Shown here: piece by piece, positions 1 to 7,408 of the stretch
Layout of the letters: each line of letters starts with the position of its first letter
How positions within the stretch are numbered: the stretch's first letter is position 1
Assembly (NCBI RefSeq): GCF_003947415.1
Contig: NZ_QHKL01000001.1
Span: 1,550,001 to 1,614,000, forward strand
Length of the DNA: 64,000 bases
Direction: 5' to 3'
Source of the DNA: Amycolatopsis sp. WAC 01376
GTDB taxonomy: Bacteria > Actinomycetota > Actinomycetes > Mycobacteriales > Pseudonocardiaceae
Translations under genes and position numbers: made by a program
Notes under the pieces: model-generated
The model's database searches: none
Seen by the model: the letters and a program-made list of their open reading frames with translations, nothing else
Told to the model about the DNA's origin: nothing

Positions 1-1428
1 ATCCTGCTTCGAAAAGCCGGCTTCGAGGACTTCCTTATGCTGGAGGAGGGCGACGGCGTCGGCGGCGCCTGGCATTGGAACACCTATCCCGGCGTCGCCG
101 TCGACATCCCGTCGTTCAGCTACCAGTTCTCGTTCGAGCAGATCTCCGGCTGGTCGCGGGTCTACGCGCCAGGCCGCGAACTGAAGGCGTACGCCGACTA
201 CTGCGTCGACAAGTACGACATCCGCCGCCGCACCCGCCTCGGCAGCAAGGTCGTCTCCGCGGCCTTCGACGACGAAACGCACTTGTGGCGCCTGGAAACC
301 GCCGACGGCTGGTCGATGACGGCGCGGTTCGTCGTCGGCGCCACCGGCGTGCTCACCCAGCCGAAGCCGCCGGACATCGACGGGCTCGACGCCTTCCGGG
401 GCACGGTCATGCACACCGCCCGCTGGGACCACGGCGTCGATCTGCGCGGCAAACGCGTCGCCGTCGTCGGCACCGGGGCCTCGGCCGTGCAGGTCATCCC
501 GTCCATCGCGCCGGAGGCCGGCCATCTGACGGTGTTCCAGCGCACGCCGATCTGGTGCCTGCCCAAACCCGACGCCGTCCTGCCTCGGGCGGCGCGGCTG
601 GCGCTGCGGCGGCTGCCGGGCGCGAAACTGGTGTCCCGGCTGGCCAGCCAGGCGCTGGTCGAAGTGACCTTCCCGTTGGCCGCGCATTTCCACAATCTCC
701 TGCCGACCGCGGGGGCGGGGGAGCGGATCGGGCGCGCGCATCTGCGCCGCGCGGTGAAGGACCCCGTGACCCGCGAGAAGCTCACGCCGCGTTATGCCTT
801 GGGCTGCAAGCGGCCGAGCTTCTCCAACGACTACCTCCAGACGTTCGACCGGGACGACGTCACGCTGGAGACCACGAGCATCGACGCGATCACCGGATCC
901 GGGGTGCGCACCGTCGACGGCACCGAGCATCCGGTCGACGTCCTGGTGCTGGCGACCGGGTTCAAGGTGTTCGAGAAGGGCAACATGCCCGCGTTCACCG
1001 TGCGCGGATCGGGCGGCGCCGACCTGGAGAAGTTCTGGGAGGAGAACCGGTTCCAGGCCTATCAGGGCGTCAGCGTCCCCGGTTTTCCGAACTTCTTCAC
1101 CATCCTCGGGCCCTACGGCTACAACGGTTCCTCGTACTTCAACCTCATCGAGACGCAGACCGCGCACATCATCCGGTGCCTGCGCAACGCGCGGAAGACC
1201 GGCGCGACCCGCGTGGAGGTCACGAACGAGGCCAACGACCGGTACTTCCGGAGCATGCTGGACCGCCGCAAGCACCAGGTGTTCTTCCAGGACAGCTGTT
1301 CGCTGGCCAACAGCTACTACTTCGACGCGAACGGGGACGTGCCCTTCCGTGCCTCGCCCACGTTGGAAACGATGGTGACGAGCCGGTTCTTCGACCTCGA
1401 CGACTACGCCTTCGCGGACGGCCGGTGA
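1..1428 (+). CDS. Flavin-containing Baeyer-Villiger-type monooxygenase, 5' end off the window
   Basis: This FAD/NADPH monooxygenase would insert oxygen next to a ketone or hydroxylate a substrate. The frame is open to base 1, and the first codons already read as the tail of the FAD-binding fold (LLRKAGFEDF, then LEEGDGVGGAWHWNTYPG), so the dinucleotide-binding start lies upstream of the window. A second Rossmann motif, VVGTGASAVQVIP, follows. The Baeyer-Villiger fingerprint FxGxxxHxxxW is present as FRGTVMHTARW near base 394. The stop is TGA at 1426. The substrate cannot be inferred and no partner gene is visible. The family is clear; calling it a Baeyer-Villiger enzyme rather than another class B flavin monooxygenase rests on the fingerprint. 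Confidence 0.88.
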   Translation: MLLRKAGFEDFLMLEEGDGVGGAWHWNTYPGVAVDIPSFSYQFSFEQISGWSRVYAPGRELKAYADYCVDKYDIRRRTRLGSKVVSAAFDDETHLWRLETADGWSMTARFVVGATGVLTQPKPPDIDGLDAFRGTVMHTARWDHGVDLRGKRVAVVGTGASAVQVIPSIAPEAGHLTVFQRTPIWCLPKPDAVLPRAARLALRRLPGAKLVSRLASQALVEVTFPLAAHFHNLLPTAGAGERIGRAHLRRAVKDPVTREKLTPRYALGCKRPSFSNDYLQTFDRDDVTLETTSIDAITGSGVRTVDGTEHPVDVLVLATGFKVFEKGNMPAFTVRGSGGADLEKFWEENRFQAYQGVSVPGFPNFFTILGPYGYNGSSYFNLIETQTAHIIRCLRNARKTGATRVEVTNEANDRYFRSMLDRRKHQVFFQDSCSLANSYYFDANGDVPFRASPTLETMVTSRFFDLDDYAFADGR

Positions 1429-1500
1429 ACACTGGCTGAAGTCCGCCGTCCCCCGCCGGGATGAGCCATAGGTTCGATACCCCGAACCTGGAGGCTGGTC

Positions 1501-3033
1501 TTGGAAGGCTTTCCCTGGGACGTCCTGCTCGCGGTGGTCGGGATCGCCGTCCCTGCCGTCGCGTTCCTGTGGGAGTTCGTGCTGGTCGGCCGCAAACGGC
1601 TCGGCTACCGCGTGCAGATGGACACCCCGACGGCGTCCGGACGCGGGTTCGCGCCGACCGCGGACGCGCTCGCGCAGTTGCAGCACGAGAACGGCGAGCG
1701 GCTCGTCGACCCGTCGTTCGTGCTGCTGCGCATCGAGAACAGCGGCACCACCGACATCGACACCGACGATTACGCGGTCAACGAGAACGACCGGGTCGGC
1801 GTCCGCGTGAAGTTCCCCGGCCGCACCGTGGCCGGGATGGTGGTGACCGAACTCAGCTCGCCGCATCTGCACGAATGTTTCGGCGACGACTCCGGTTTCG
1901 GCGCGCGCGACGAGAATCCCGAACGGCCTGCCGGGGTGATCGACCTGCCGAGGGTGCCGCTGAACCGCGGCGCGCACTACAAGATCCTCGCCGTACTCGA
2001 CCGCATCCCCAACGGCTCGCCCGACGCCTTCGACGAACCGCAGGTCGTCGGCGAGATCAAAGGCGGCAGCTTCCGCGAGACCAAGAGCCGCACCGGGCCG
2101 ACGACCTCGGTGATGGCGCTGATCCTCTTCCTCGTGGTGCTCAGCATCTTCCAGCTGACCCGCTCGCTGGTCTTCGACGAGAAGCCGCCTCCGCTGGACT
2201 GCGCGTCCGGGAAGCTCACGATCACCGGATCGACGGCTTTCGCGCCGGTGCTGAAGGAGGCGACGGCTTCGTACACGAAGACGTGCCCGGGCGCGTCGTT
2301 CGTCTTCGACAGCCGGGGGAGCGCCGAAGGGCTGGGCAGCCTGAACCAGGCCGGGAACGACGGCACGCTGGCGTTCTCCGACGGCGCCAAGGGCGAGGGC
2401 TACCCGCGACTGCTGCCGCGTCCGGTCGCGTTCTCGCTGTTCACGCTCGTGATCAACGCCGAAGCGGGCGTCCAGGACCTGTCGCTCGCGCAGATCCGCG
2501 ACGTCTACGACGGCAAGATCGCGAACTGGAAGGAGATCGGCGGCAAGGACCGGCCGGTCCGGCTCGTCGACCGGCATTCCGACTCCGGTACGCGGCGGAC
2601 GTTCGAGGAACAGATCCTGGCGGGCAAGCGGGAACCCGGCGACAACTCCGACGACTGCCTCAAGCCGGCGCCGGGCGCCCAGCGGGGAGTGGTGCGCTGC
2701 GCGAAGCCGTCCACGAACGACGTCCTCGACGCGGTGTCGCGCGTGCCGGGCGCGCTCGGCTACAGCGAACTCGGCGCGGCCACGAAACGCCAGGACGTGC
2801 TGCCGGTCCGCATCGACGGCCACCAGGCGACCCTGGAGGGCGCGATCCACGCGGCGTACCCGTTCTGGGAGACGGAGTACGCGTACACGTTCGGCGAGCC
2901 GAAGGCGGACTCGCTCGTCGCCAGCTTCCTGCGGTACTTGACCAACCAGGTCGGCAAGGACATCGTGCGGTCCCACGGGCACCGGCCGTGCGCCGAACTG
3001 GCGAACCCGGTGCTGTGCCGTCCGGGCGTGTGA
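1501..3033 (+). CDS. Membrane-tethered PstS-like substrate-binding protein with an N-terminal extra domain
   Basis: The 510-residue protein starts at TTG 1501, six bases after a GGAGG at 1490-1494. An N-terminal membrane segment (about residues 6-28) is followed by a roughly 170-residue domain I do not recognise, a second membrane segment (about 203-223), and a PstS/phosphate-binding-like domain to the end. The PstS-like part carries ITGSTAFAPVLKEA, a DSRGSAEGL loop and an SDSGTRRTFE loop typical of phosphate-binding proteins. No pstCAB genes are adjacent, so a role as an ABC transporter component is not supported. Binding of phosphate or another oxyanion outside the membrane is an inference. 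A large inverted repeat follows the stop. Confidence 0.75.
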   Translation: MEGFPWDVLLAVVGIAVPAVAFLWEFVLVGRKRLGYRVQMDTPTASGRGFAPTADALAQLQHENGERLVDPSFVLLRIENSGTTDIDTDDYAVNENDRVGVRVKFPGRTVAGMVVTELSSPHLHECFGDDSGFGARDENPERPAGVIDLPRVPLNRGAHYKILAVLDRIPNGSPDAFDEPQVVGEIKGGSFRETKSRTGPTTSVMALILFLVVLSIFQLTRSLVFDEKPPPLDCASGKLTITGSTAFAPVLKEATASYTKTCPGASFVFDSRGSAEGLGSLNQAGNDGTLAFSDGAKGEGYPRLLPRPVAFSLFTLVINAEAGVQDLSLAQIRDVYDGKIANWKEIGGKDRPVRLVDRHSDSGTRRTFEEQILAGKREPGDNSDDCLKPAPGAQRGVVRCAKPSTNDVLDAVSRVPGALGYSELGAATKRQDVLPVRIDGHQATLEGAIHAAYPFWETEYAYTFGEPKADSLVASFLRYLTNQVGKDIVRSHGHRPCAELANPVLCRPGV

Positions 3034-3039
3034 AGGCGT

Positions 3040-3085
3040 GTCGTGAGTGGTAAGTGTCGTTCTAACGACACTTACCACTCACGAC
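3040..3085. repeat. Perfect 22-bp inverted repeat, TCGTGAGTGG family
   Basis: The left arm is 3040-3061 and the right arm 3064-3085, separated by two bases, with no mismatch. The outer part (GTCGTGAGTGG / CCACTCACGAC) recurs near 8855, 9124, 49711, 52936 and 62864 with different interiors. It lies just after the PstS-like gene and could act as a terminator, although no U-tract follows. Confidence 0.85.
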
Positions 3086-3175
3086 CGCCGGGACCCTGAC
3101 CCTGAGAGTAGGGAAGGGGCCCTTCACGTCATGGCAGGCTGAGTTCAGCCCGTGGACCACCTTCACGTCTTCCCC

Positions 3176-3202
3176 AGTACATGAAGGACCCCTTCATGTA
3201 CT
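3176..3202. repeat. Short hairpin with ATGAAGG/CCTTCAT arms
   Basis: Arms 3176-3187 and 3191-3202 (AGTACATGAAGG / CCTTCATGTACT) enclose a three-base loop. Upstream, bases 3114-3130 hold an unpaired copy of the AAGGGGCCCTTCACG motif. This belongs to the GTGAAGG/CCTTCAC hairpin family seen elsewhere in the window. The whole stretch 3034-3293 has no gene. Confidence 0.7.
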
Positions 3203-3293
3203 TCACGCAAGAAGCGCCGCAAGTCACGCAGTAGGTACTTAAGAGAAGCCTCGCCAGAACCCGAATCGCCACTCACGACCACCTGGACCGAGG

Positions 3294-3767
3294 TCAGGCA
3301 GGCGGCTTCAGGGTGACGACGGTGGCGCTGGTCTCGCCGCGCGGCGTCCGGTACTTGATCTCGTCGCCCTCCTTGGCGCCCACGAGCGCCAGGCCGAGCG
3401 GGCTGTCCGAAGTGACCGTGGAGGCGTCGGCGTCCTCGCCCGGGATCGTGACGATGTGGAGTTCGTCTTCGTCGCCGTCGGCGAACTTGAGGGTGACGGT
3501 GGTGCCGTCGGGGAGCAGGCCCTTGCTGTTCCGGCCGCCGTGCTCGAGCTTCGCCGCGACGTCGGCGATGCGCCGGTCGAGGTAGGCGGCGGCCTCCGCG
3601 CGGTCCAGTACCTCCGCCTGATCGGCGGCGTCGCCGGTTCGTTCCTGCTCGCCGACGAGCGGCGCCATCGCGTCGCGCTGCGCACGCAGATCGGCGAGTT
3701 CCTTCTCCAGCTGCCGTCGTGCGGCCGGGCTGAACCCGTTGTCCCCTGAGGTCACCATGCCGCGCAT
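3294..3767 (-). CDS. GreA/GreB-family transcription elongation factor
   Basis: The protein is 157 residues, the usual size for Gre factors, which enter the RNA polymerase secondary channel and stimulate cleavage of backtracked RNA. The N-terminal half is predicted coiled coil (AARRQLEKELADLRAQRD), and the C-terminal half carries the Gre signature SDSPLGLALVGAKEGDEIKYRTPRG. ATG 3767 is the longest start; ATG 3758 is equally possible, since neither has a clear ribosome site. Whether this is the main GreA or a paralogue cannot be told here. It is transcribed away from the TetR gene to its right. Confidence 0.88.
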   Translation of the reverse strand: MRGMVTSGDNGFSPAARRQLEKELADLRAQRDAMAPLVGEQERTGDAADQAEVLDRAEAAAYLDRRIADVAAKLEHGGRNSKGLLPDGTTVTLKFADGDEDELHIVTIPGEDADASTVTSDSPLGLALVGAKEGDEIKYRTPRGETSATVVTLKPPA

Positions 3768-3881
3768 TGTCCGCTACAGATCGGCGGCTAGCCACCTAGA
3801 TTTTTCACCCGCTGTGACCGGCCAGGACGGTTGCCCTAAGCTTCAGGGCCCGTGTCCTGACTACTTGGTGTAAGGAACTTC

Positions 3882-4469
3882 GTGACCGCCGTTCCCGGCC
3901 GCAGCGCGCGGCTCTCCCCCAATCAGCTGCAGAAACAGGAACAGATCGTCGAAGCGGCGCGTGTCGTGCTCGCGAGGGACGGGCTCGCGGGGTGCACCGT
4001 CCGCGCGATCGCGGAGGCCGGGCCGCTCACGAAGAGTGCGATTCATTACTACTTCGCGGACATCGACGTCCTGATCGACAGCGCGATGGCGGCGCACATC
4101 ACAACGTTCACGGCCGATTTGCGCAAAATTTCGGCGAAGCACGATCACCCGGATGAGCGGCTCTTCGCGGCGCTCGAAGCCTTCCTCGCCGAGTTCTCCG
4201 GTCGCCCGAACGCGGCCTTCCTCTGGTTCGAATACTGGATCGCGGCGGGGCGCGCGCAGCATCCGCAGGCCATCGACGTCATGCTGACGTCGATCACCGA
4301 ACTGCTCGCGGAACTGCTCGCCCCGCTCGACGTCGAAGACCCGCGGGCGCGGGCACGGGCCCTGCTGTCCTACCTGCTCGGCGCGATCGTCCAGCAGCGT
4401 GTGCGGCGGCGGCCGTTCGCCGCACTGCGCGGCGACATCGAAGCGCTCTGTTTCGCGAACTACGGGTAG
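3882..4469 (+). CDS. TetR-family transcriptional regulator
   Basis: This 195-residue one-component regulator starts at GTG 3882 with AAGGA at 3872-3876. The TetR helix-turn-helix covers about residues 39-58 (VRAIAEAG...KSAIHYYFAD). The C-terminal ligand domain begins around residue 65 and gives no clue to the inducer. An 18-bp near-palindrome right after the stop (4484-4501) may be its operator, placed between it and the M14 carboxypeptidase gene. TetR proteins are usually repressors released by a small molecule; control of the carboxypeptidase gene is an inference from position. Confidence 0.9.
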   Translation: MTAVPGRSARLSPNQLQKQEQIVEAARVVLARDGLAGCTVRAIAEAGPLTKSAIHYYFADIDVLIDSAMAAHITTFTADLRKISAKHDHPDERLFAALEAFLAEFSGRPNAAFLWFEYWIAAGRAQHPQAIDVMLTSITELLAELLAPLDVEDPRARARALLSYLLGAIVQQRVRRRPFAALRGDIEALCFANYG

Positions 4470-4483
4470 AAATACGCATTAGA

Positions 4484-4501
4484 TCCGTACCGTTACGGAT
4501 T
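4484..4501. promoter_or_regulatory. Candidate TetR-type operator
   Basis: ATCCGTACCGTTACGGAT has 7-bp perfect half-sites (ATCCGTA / TACGGAT) around a CCGT centre. It lies 15 bases after the tetR stop and 66 bases before the carboxypeptidase start. Size and symmetry fit a TetR operator. No protein-DNA evidence is available. Confidence 0.45.
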
Positions 4502-4566
4502 GTTCGGTCTTGCCGCTCCGGCCATGGTGAGGTTCCCCTTCCCTTGCCCAGAGCTAGGAGACGACG

Positions 4567-5811
4567 ATGCGCATAAGACGGTGCATGGCCGTGGCGATCG
4601 CGGCCGTCGCGGCGTTCACCATCCCGGTCGCCGCGAGTCCGGCGACCGCCGACCAGCAGGCCGAAGACGCGCAGGTGCAGATCTACGAGGTCTTCGGGAC
4701 CGGCACCGCGCAGCAGCGCACGCAGATCTCCCGGCTGGGTGTCGACGTCCTCGGCTCCGCGGGTGGCACCACGACGTTCATCGGCGAAGCGTCCGACGCG
4801 GCGAAGGTCCGTTCGCTCGGCTTCCGCGTCGAGCAACGCGGCGTCGTCGACCGCTCGCCCGAGGTGAGCACGAACGCGATCAACGACTTCCCGCCGTCTG
4901 ACTCCGGCTTCCACAACTACGCCGAGGTCACGACGGTCCTGCGCAACGCCGCTTCGACCTACTCGTCGATCGGGCGCCTGAGCAGTGTCGGGAATTCGTA
5001 CCAGGGCCGTGCGCTCAACATGTTCAAGATCAGCGACAACGTGGCGACCGACGAGAACGAGCCCGAAGTCCTCTTCACCTGCGGTCAGCACGCCCGCGAG
5101 CACCTCACCACCGAGATGTGCCTGCGGATCGTGAACCGGTTCACCCAGGGCTACGCCGCCGACCCGGCGATCAAACGCTTCGTCGACAGCACCGAGATCT
5201 ACGTGATCCCGAACGTCAACCCGGACGGCTCGGAGTACGACATCTCCGGCGGCAGCTACAAGTACTGGCGCAAGAACCGCCAGGGCAACGGCACCGACCC
5301 CAACCGCAACTGGGCCTACAACTGGGGCTGCTGTGGCGGTTCGTCGGGCTCGACGACCAGCGAGACCTATCGCGGCCCGTCGGCGTTCTCCGCACCGGAG
5401 ACCAGGGCCGTGTCCAACTTCGTGAACTCGCGCAAGATCGGCGGCGTCCAGCAGATCAAGGCGAGCATCGACTTCCACACCTATTCGGAGCTCGTGCTGT
5501 GGCCGTTCGGCTTCACCTACAACGACACCGCGCCGGGGATGACCGCGGCCGAGGCGCAGCGTTTCCAGACGGTGGGCAGGCAGCTGGCGGCGACCAACGG
5601 CTACACGCCGCAGCAGTCGAGCGACCTGTACATCACGGACGGGACGATCGACGACTGGATGTGGGGCACCCACAAGATCCTGAGCTTCACCTTCGAGATG
5701 TACCCGCGGGGCTCCAACCCCGGTTTCTACCCGCCCGACGAGGTGATCGTCCGGGAGACCACGCGTAACGACCGCGCCGTGGACCTCCTGCTGAACACCG
5801 CAATCGGCTGA
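4567..5811 (+). CDS. Secreted M14 zinc carboxypeptidase
   Basis: This 414-residue enzyme would trim C-terminal residues from peptides outside the cell. ATG 4567 follows GGAG at 4557-4560. A signal peptide covers about residues 1-29 (RIRR, hydrophobic core, ASPATA). A propeptide-like region leads to the catalytic domain. Zinc ligands are visible as H175/E178 in [11 protein letters not shown] and H304 in SIDFHTYSE, and the catalytic glutamate is E377 in FTFEMYPRG, so the site is intact. The fold resembles carboxypeptidase T of actinomycetes. No C-terminal cell-wall or binding module is seen. A palindromic hairpin follows at 5826-5876. Confidence 0.93.
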   Translation: MRIRRCMAVAIAAVAAFTIPVAASPATADQQAEDAQVQIYEVFGTGTAQQRTQISRLGVDVLGSAGGTTTFIGEASDAAKVRSLGFRVEQRGVVDRSPEVSTNAINDFPPSDSGFHNYAEVTTVLRNAASTYSSIGRLSSVGNSYQGRALNMFKISDNVATDENEPEVLFTCGQHAREHLTTEMCLRIVNRFTQGYAADPAIKRFVDSTEIYVIPNVNPDGSEYDISGGSYKYWRKNRQGNGTDPNRNWAYNWGCCGGSSGSTTSETYRGPSAFSAPETRAVSNFVNSRKIGGVQQIKASIDFHTYSELVLWPFGFTYNDTAPGMTAAEAQRFQTVGRQLAATNGYTPQQSSDLYITDGTIDDWMWGTHKILSFTFEMYPRGSNPGFYPPDEVIVRETTRNDRAVDLLLNTAIG

Positions 5812-5825
5812 GCGACGTCAGCGTT

Positions 5826-5876
5826 CCGTGAGGGCCTCCTTCCCTACTCTCAGGGTAGGGAAGGAGGCCCTCACGG
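5826..5876. repeat. 22-bp-arm hairpin (CCGTGAGGG type)
   Basis: Arms 5826-5847 and 5855-5876 are perfectly complementary around a 7-base loop. The stem separates the carboxypeptidase stop (5811) from the next start (5900), so it may end the first transcript. No U-tract follows. It is related to the GTGAAGG hairpins. Confidence 0.8.
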
Positions 5877-5899
5877 ATTTTCGGCATAGGGTGCGGGGC

Positions 5900-6421
5900 A
5901 TGCCGATGTTCGAATTCGAGGGGCACCGTCCCCAGGTGGATCCCGAAGCGTGGATCGCCCCCACCGCCACCCTGATCGGTGACGTCGTCGTCGAGAAGGG
6001 CGCTTCCGTCTGGTACGGCGCGGTGCTGCGCGCCGACTTCGGGCGGATCCTCATCCGCGAGGGCGCCAACATCCAGGACAACTCCGTCATCCACGTCAAC
6101 GGCGGCGTGACCGAGGTCGGCAAGAACGTCACCGTCGGGCACCAGTGCCTCGTGCACGACTGCACGATCGGCGAGCAGGCGCTGATCGGGAACGGCTCCA
6201 CCGTGCTCGACAAGGCGCAGATCGGGGCGAAGGCCCTGGTCGCGGCCGGTGCCACGGTGACACCCGGGATGATCATCCCACCGGAGACGGTCGCCATGGG
6301 CAGCCCGGCGAAGAAGCACGTCCCGCTCGACGGCACCGCCCGCGGCTGGGTCGAGCACAACGCGGCGATCTACCAGGAGCTGGCGCGCAGGCACGCGGAG
6401 AGCATCAAGCCGATCGATTGA
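5900..6421 (+). CDS. Gamma-carbonic-anhydrase-like hexapeptide-repeat protein
   Basis: The protein has 173 residues built almost wholly of left-handed beta-helix hexapeptide repeats. Three candidate metal-binding histidines are H65 (SVIHVN) and H81/H86 (VGHQCLVHDC), the pattern of gamma-class carbonic anhydrases and YrdA-like proteins. ATG 5900 was chosen because upstream codons run through the hairpin at 5826-5876; ATG 5906 is an alternative. Carbonic anhydrase activity is often weak or absent in this subfamily, so only the fold and metal site are claimed. The MerR-type promoter of the next gene overlaps its stop codon. Confidence 0.88.
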   Translation: MPMFEFEGHRPQVDPEAWIAPTATLIGDVVVEKGASVWYGAVLRADFGRILIREGANIQDNSVIHVNGGVTEVGKNVTVGHQCLVHDCTIGEQALIGNGSTVLDKAQIGAKALVAAGATVTPGMIIPPETVAMGSPAKKHVPLDGTARGWVEHNAAIYQELARRHAESIKPID

Positions 6422-6448
6422 CTCTCCAGTAACTGGAGACCATAGCTT
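6418..6448 (+). promoter_or_regulatory. MerR-type promoter with 19-bp spacer in front of the L11 paralogue
   Basis: A -35 TTGACT (6418-6423) and a -10 TAGCTT (6443-6448) are 19 bp apart, the over-long spacing typical of MerR-activated promoters. The spacer holds the inverted repeat CTCCAGT/ACTGGAG. The predicted transcript would begin at or next to ATG 6456, giving a leaderless mRNA. A near-identical element lies before the merR gene at 26043. Confidence 0.65.
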
Positions 6449-6455
6449 CGGTCGC

Positions 6456-6887
6456 ATGGCACCGAAGTCGAAGAAGAAAACCCACCAGGCGACGCTCGAG
6501 TTGGCCGCCGGCAACGCGCCGGTGGTCGACCTCGGGAAGACGCTGGGGCAGACCGGCGTGAACCTCGTCGAGGTCAAGAAGGCCTACGACGCGGCGACCG
6601 CGGCGCACCGCGGCGAGATCATCCCGGTGGTCGTGTCGGTGTTCGAAGACCGGTCCTTCGAACTCCGGCTGAAGACGCCGCCGACGTCGTTCCTCATCAA
6701 GAAAGCGTTGGGCGGCAAGGGATCCGGCCGACCGGGGCATGAGGTCGCCGGGAAGCTGAGCCAGGAACAGCTGCGCGGGATCGCGGAGCGGAAACTGCCC
6801 GACCTCAACACCGGCGACCTCGGCGCGGCCATGCGCACGATCGCGGGCACGGCCCGCTCGATGGGCGTCGCGATCGAAGAACCGTGA
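6456..6887 (+). CDS. Ribosomal protein L11 paralogue
   Basis: The 143-residue length and overall sequence match ribosomal protein L11, which binds 23S rRNA at the GTPase-associated centre. The C-terminal rRNA-binding domain is well kept (PDLNTGDLGAAMR, IAGTARSMG). The N-terminal domain is divergent: where normal L11 has PPVGPALGQ this protein has VDLGKTLGQ, so the prolines that contact thiopeptides are missing (K sits at the second proline site). The gene is not in a ribosomal operon; it lies behind a MerR-type promoter and is coupled to a CGNR-like gene by a GTGA overlap. It is probably a conditional alternative L11 or an L11-derived regulator. A normal rplK should exist elsewhere. Confidence 0.85.
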   Translation: MAPKSKKKTHQATLELAAGNAPVVDLGKTLGQTGVNLVEVKKAYDAATAAHRGEIIPVVVSVFEDRSFELRLKTPPTSFLIKKALGGKGSGRPGHEVAGKLSQEQLRGIAERKLPDLNTGDLGAAMRTIAGTARSMGVAIEEP

Positions 6888-7297
6888 CGCGCAAGCACGT
6901 GATCGCCCCGCCCTTCCGCGACCTCGACCCGGCCCTCGAGGTCGCGGAAAGGCTTTTGGCGCAAGGGAATCCGTGGCTCGCCGGTGTCGTCTCGGCGTTG
7001 CCGGACGAACACGCGGCCGCCGACCGGCTCAACCGGATCCTCGCCGGGACCGGTGCCGCACCCCGGCTGGTCGAGGCCGGAAACGGCTGGCGCGTCGTGC
7101 AGGTGACGTCGTGGCCGGGCTGCGGTGACCTGGTCGCGGGCGCCTCCGGGCTGGCGGAACTCGTCGCGTTCGGCGGCTGGCGGCGGATCAAACGCTGTGC
7201 CGTCTGCGCACAGGCGTTCTGTGATCGCACGGCCGGATGCAGCCGCCGGTGGTGCGCCGGACATCGTCCGCACGCCGAGCCCCGGCCCGTGCTCTAG
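6884..7297 (+). CDS. CGNR-type zinc-finger-like protein
   Basis: This 137-residue protein starts at GTG 6884, which overlaps the stop of the L11 paralogue (GTGA), so the two are probably translated together. The C-terminus carries a cysteine-rich element (CAVCAQAFC, then CSRRWCAGH) resembling the zinc-binding end of CGNR/ABATE proteins, though the CGNR tetrad itself is not present. The N-terminal half (residues 1-95) is mixed helical and unrecognised. CGNR proteins are thought to be DNA- or RNA-binding regulators; that function here is inferred. The stop TAG at 7295 runs directly into the riboswitch region of glyA. Confidence 0.65.
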   Translation: MTRKHVIAPPFRDLDPALEVAERLLAQGNPWLAGVVSALPDEHAAADRLNRILAGTGAAPRLVEAGNGWRVVQVTSWPGCGDLVAGASGLAELVAFGGWRRIKRCAVCAQAFCDRTAGCSRRWCAGHRPHAEPRPVL

Positions 7298-7299
7298 GC

Positions 7300-7385
7300 T
7301 GGTCCGCACCAGCGACTGGCGCCATTTGAGGTGGAGCACCACCGGGAAGCGACGACAAGGCCGGTACCGCGCGCCTGGGTCCGGC
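7300..7385 (+). promoter_or_regulatory. ZTP (pfl) riboswitch upstream of glyA
   Basis: The conserved ZTP aptamer landmarks appear in order: GACTGGCGCC (7314-7323), a GGTGG-AGCA-CCACC hairpin (7330-7343), CGGGAAGCG directly after it, and the 3' segment CCGCGCGCCTGGGT (7367-7380) that can form the pseudoknot with GGCGC. The class senses ZMP/ZTP and commonly controls one-carbon genes such as glyA. The start codon ATG 7409 lies 24 bases downstream, so control of translation initiation or early termination are both possible. Confidence 0.85.
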
Positions 7386-7408
7386 CGTCTCTGGCAGGAG
7401 TACGTCCG

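Noticed and set aside
6884..7297. True CGNR regulator
   Set aside because: The C-x2-C and C-x5-C spacing resembles the family, but the CGNR tetrad is missing, so only a resemblance is claimed.
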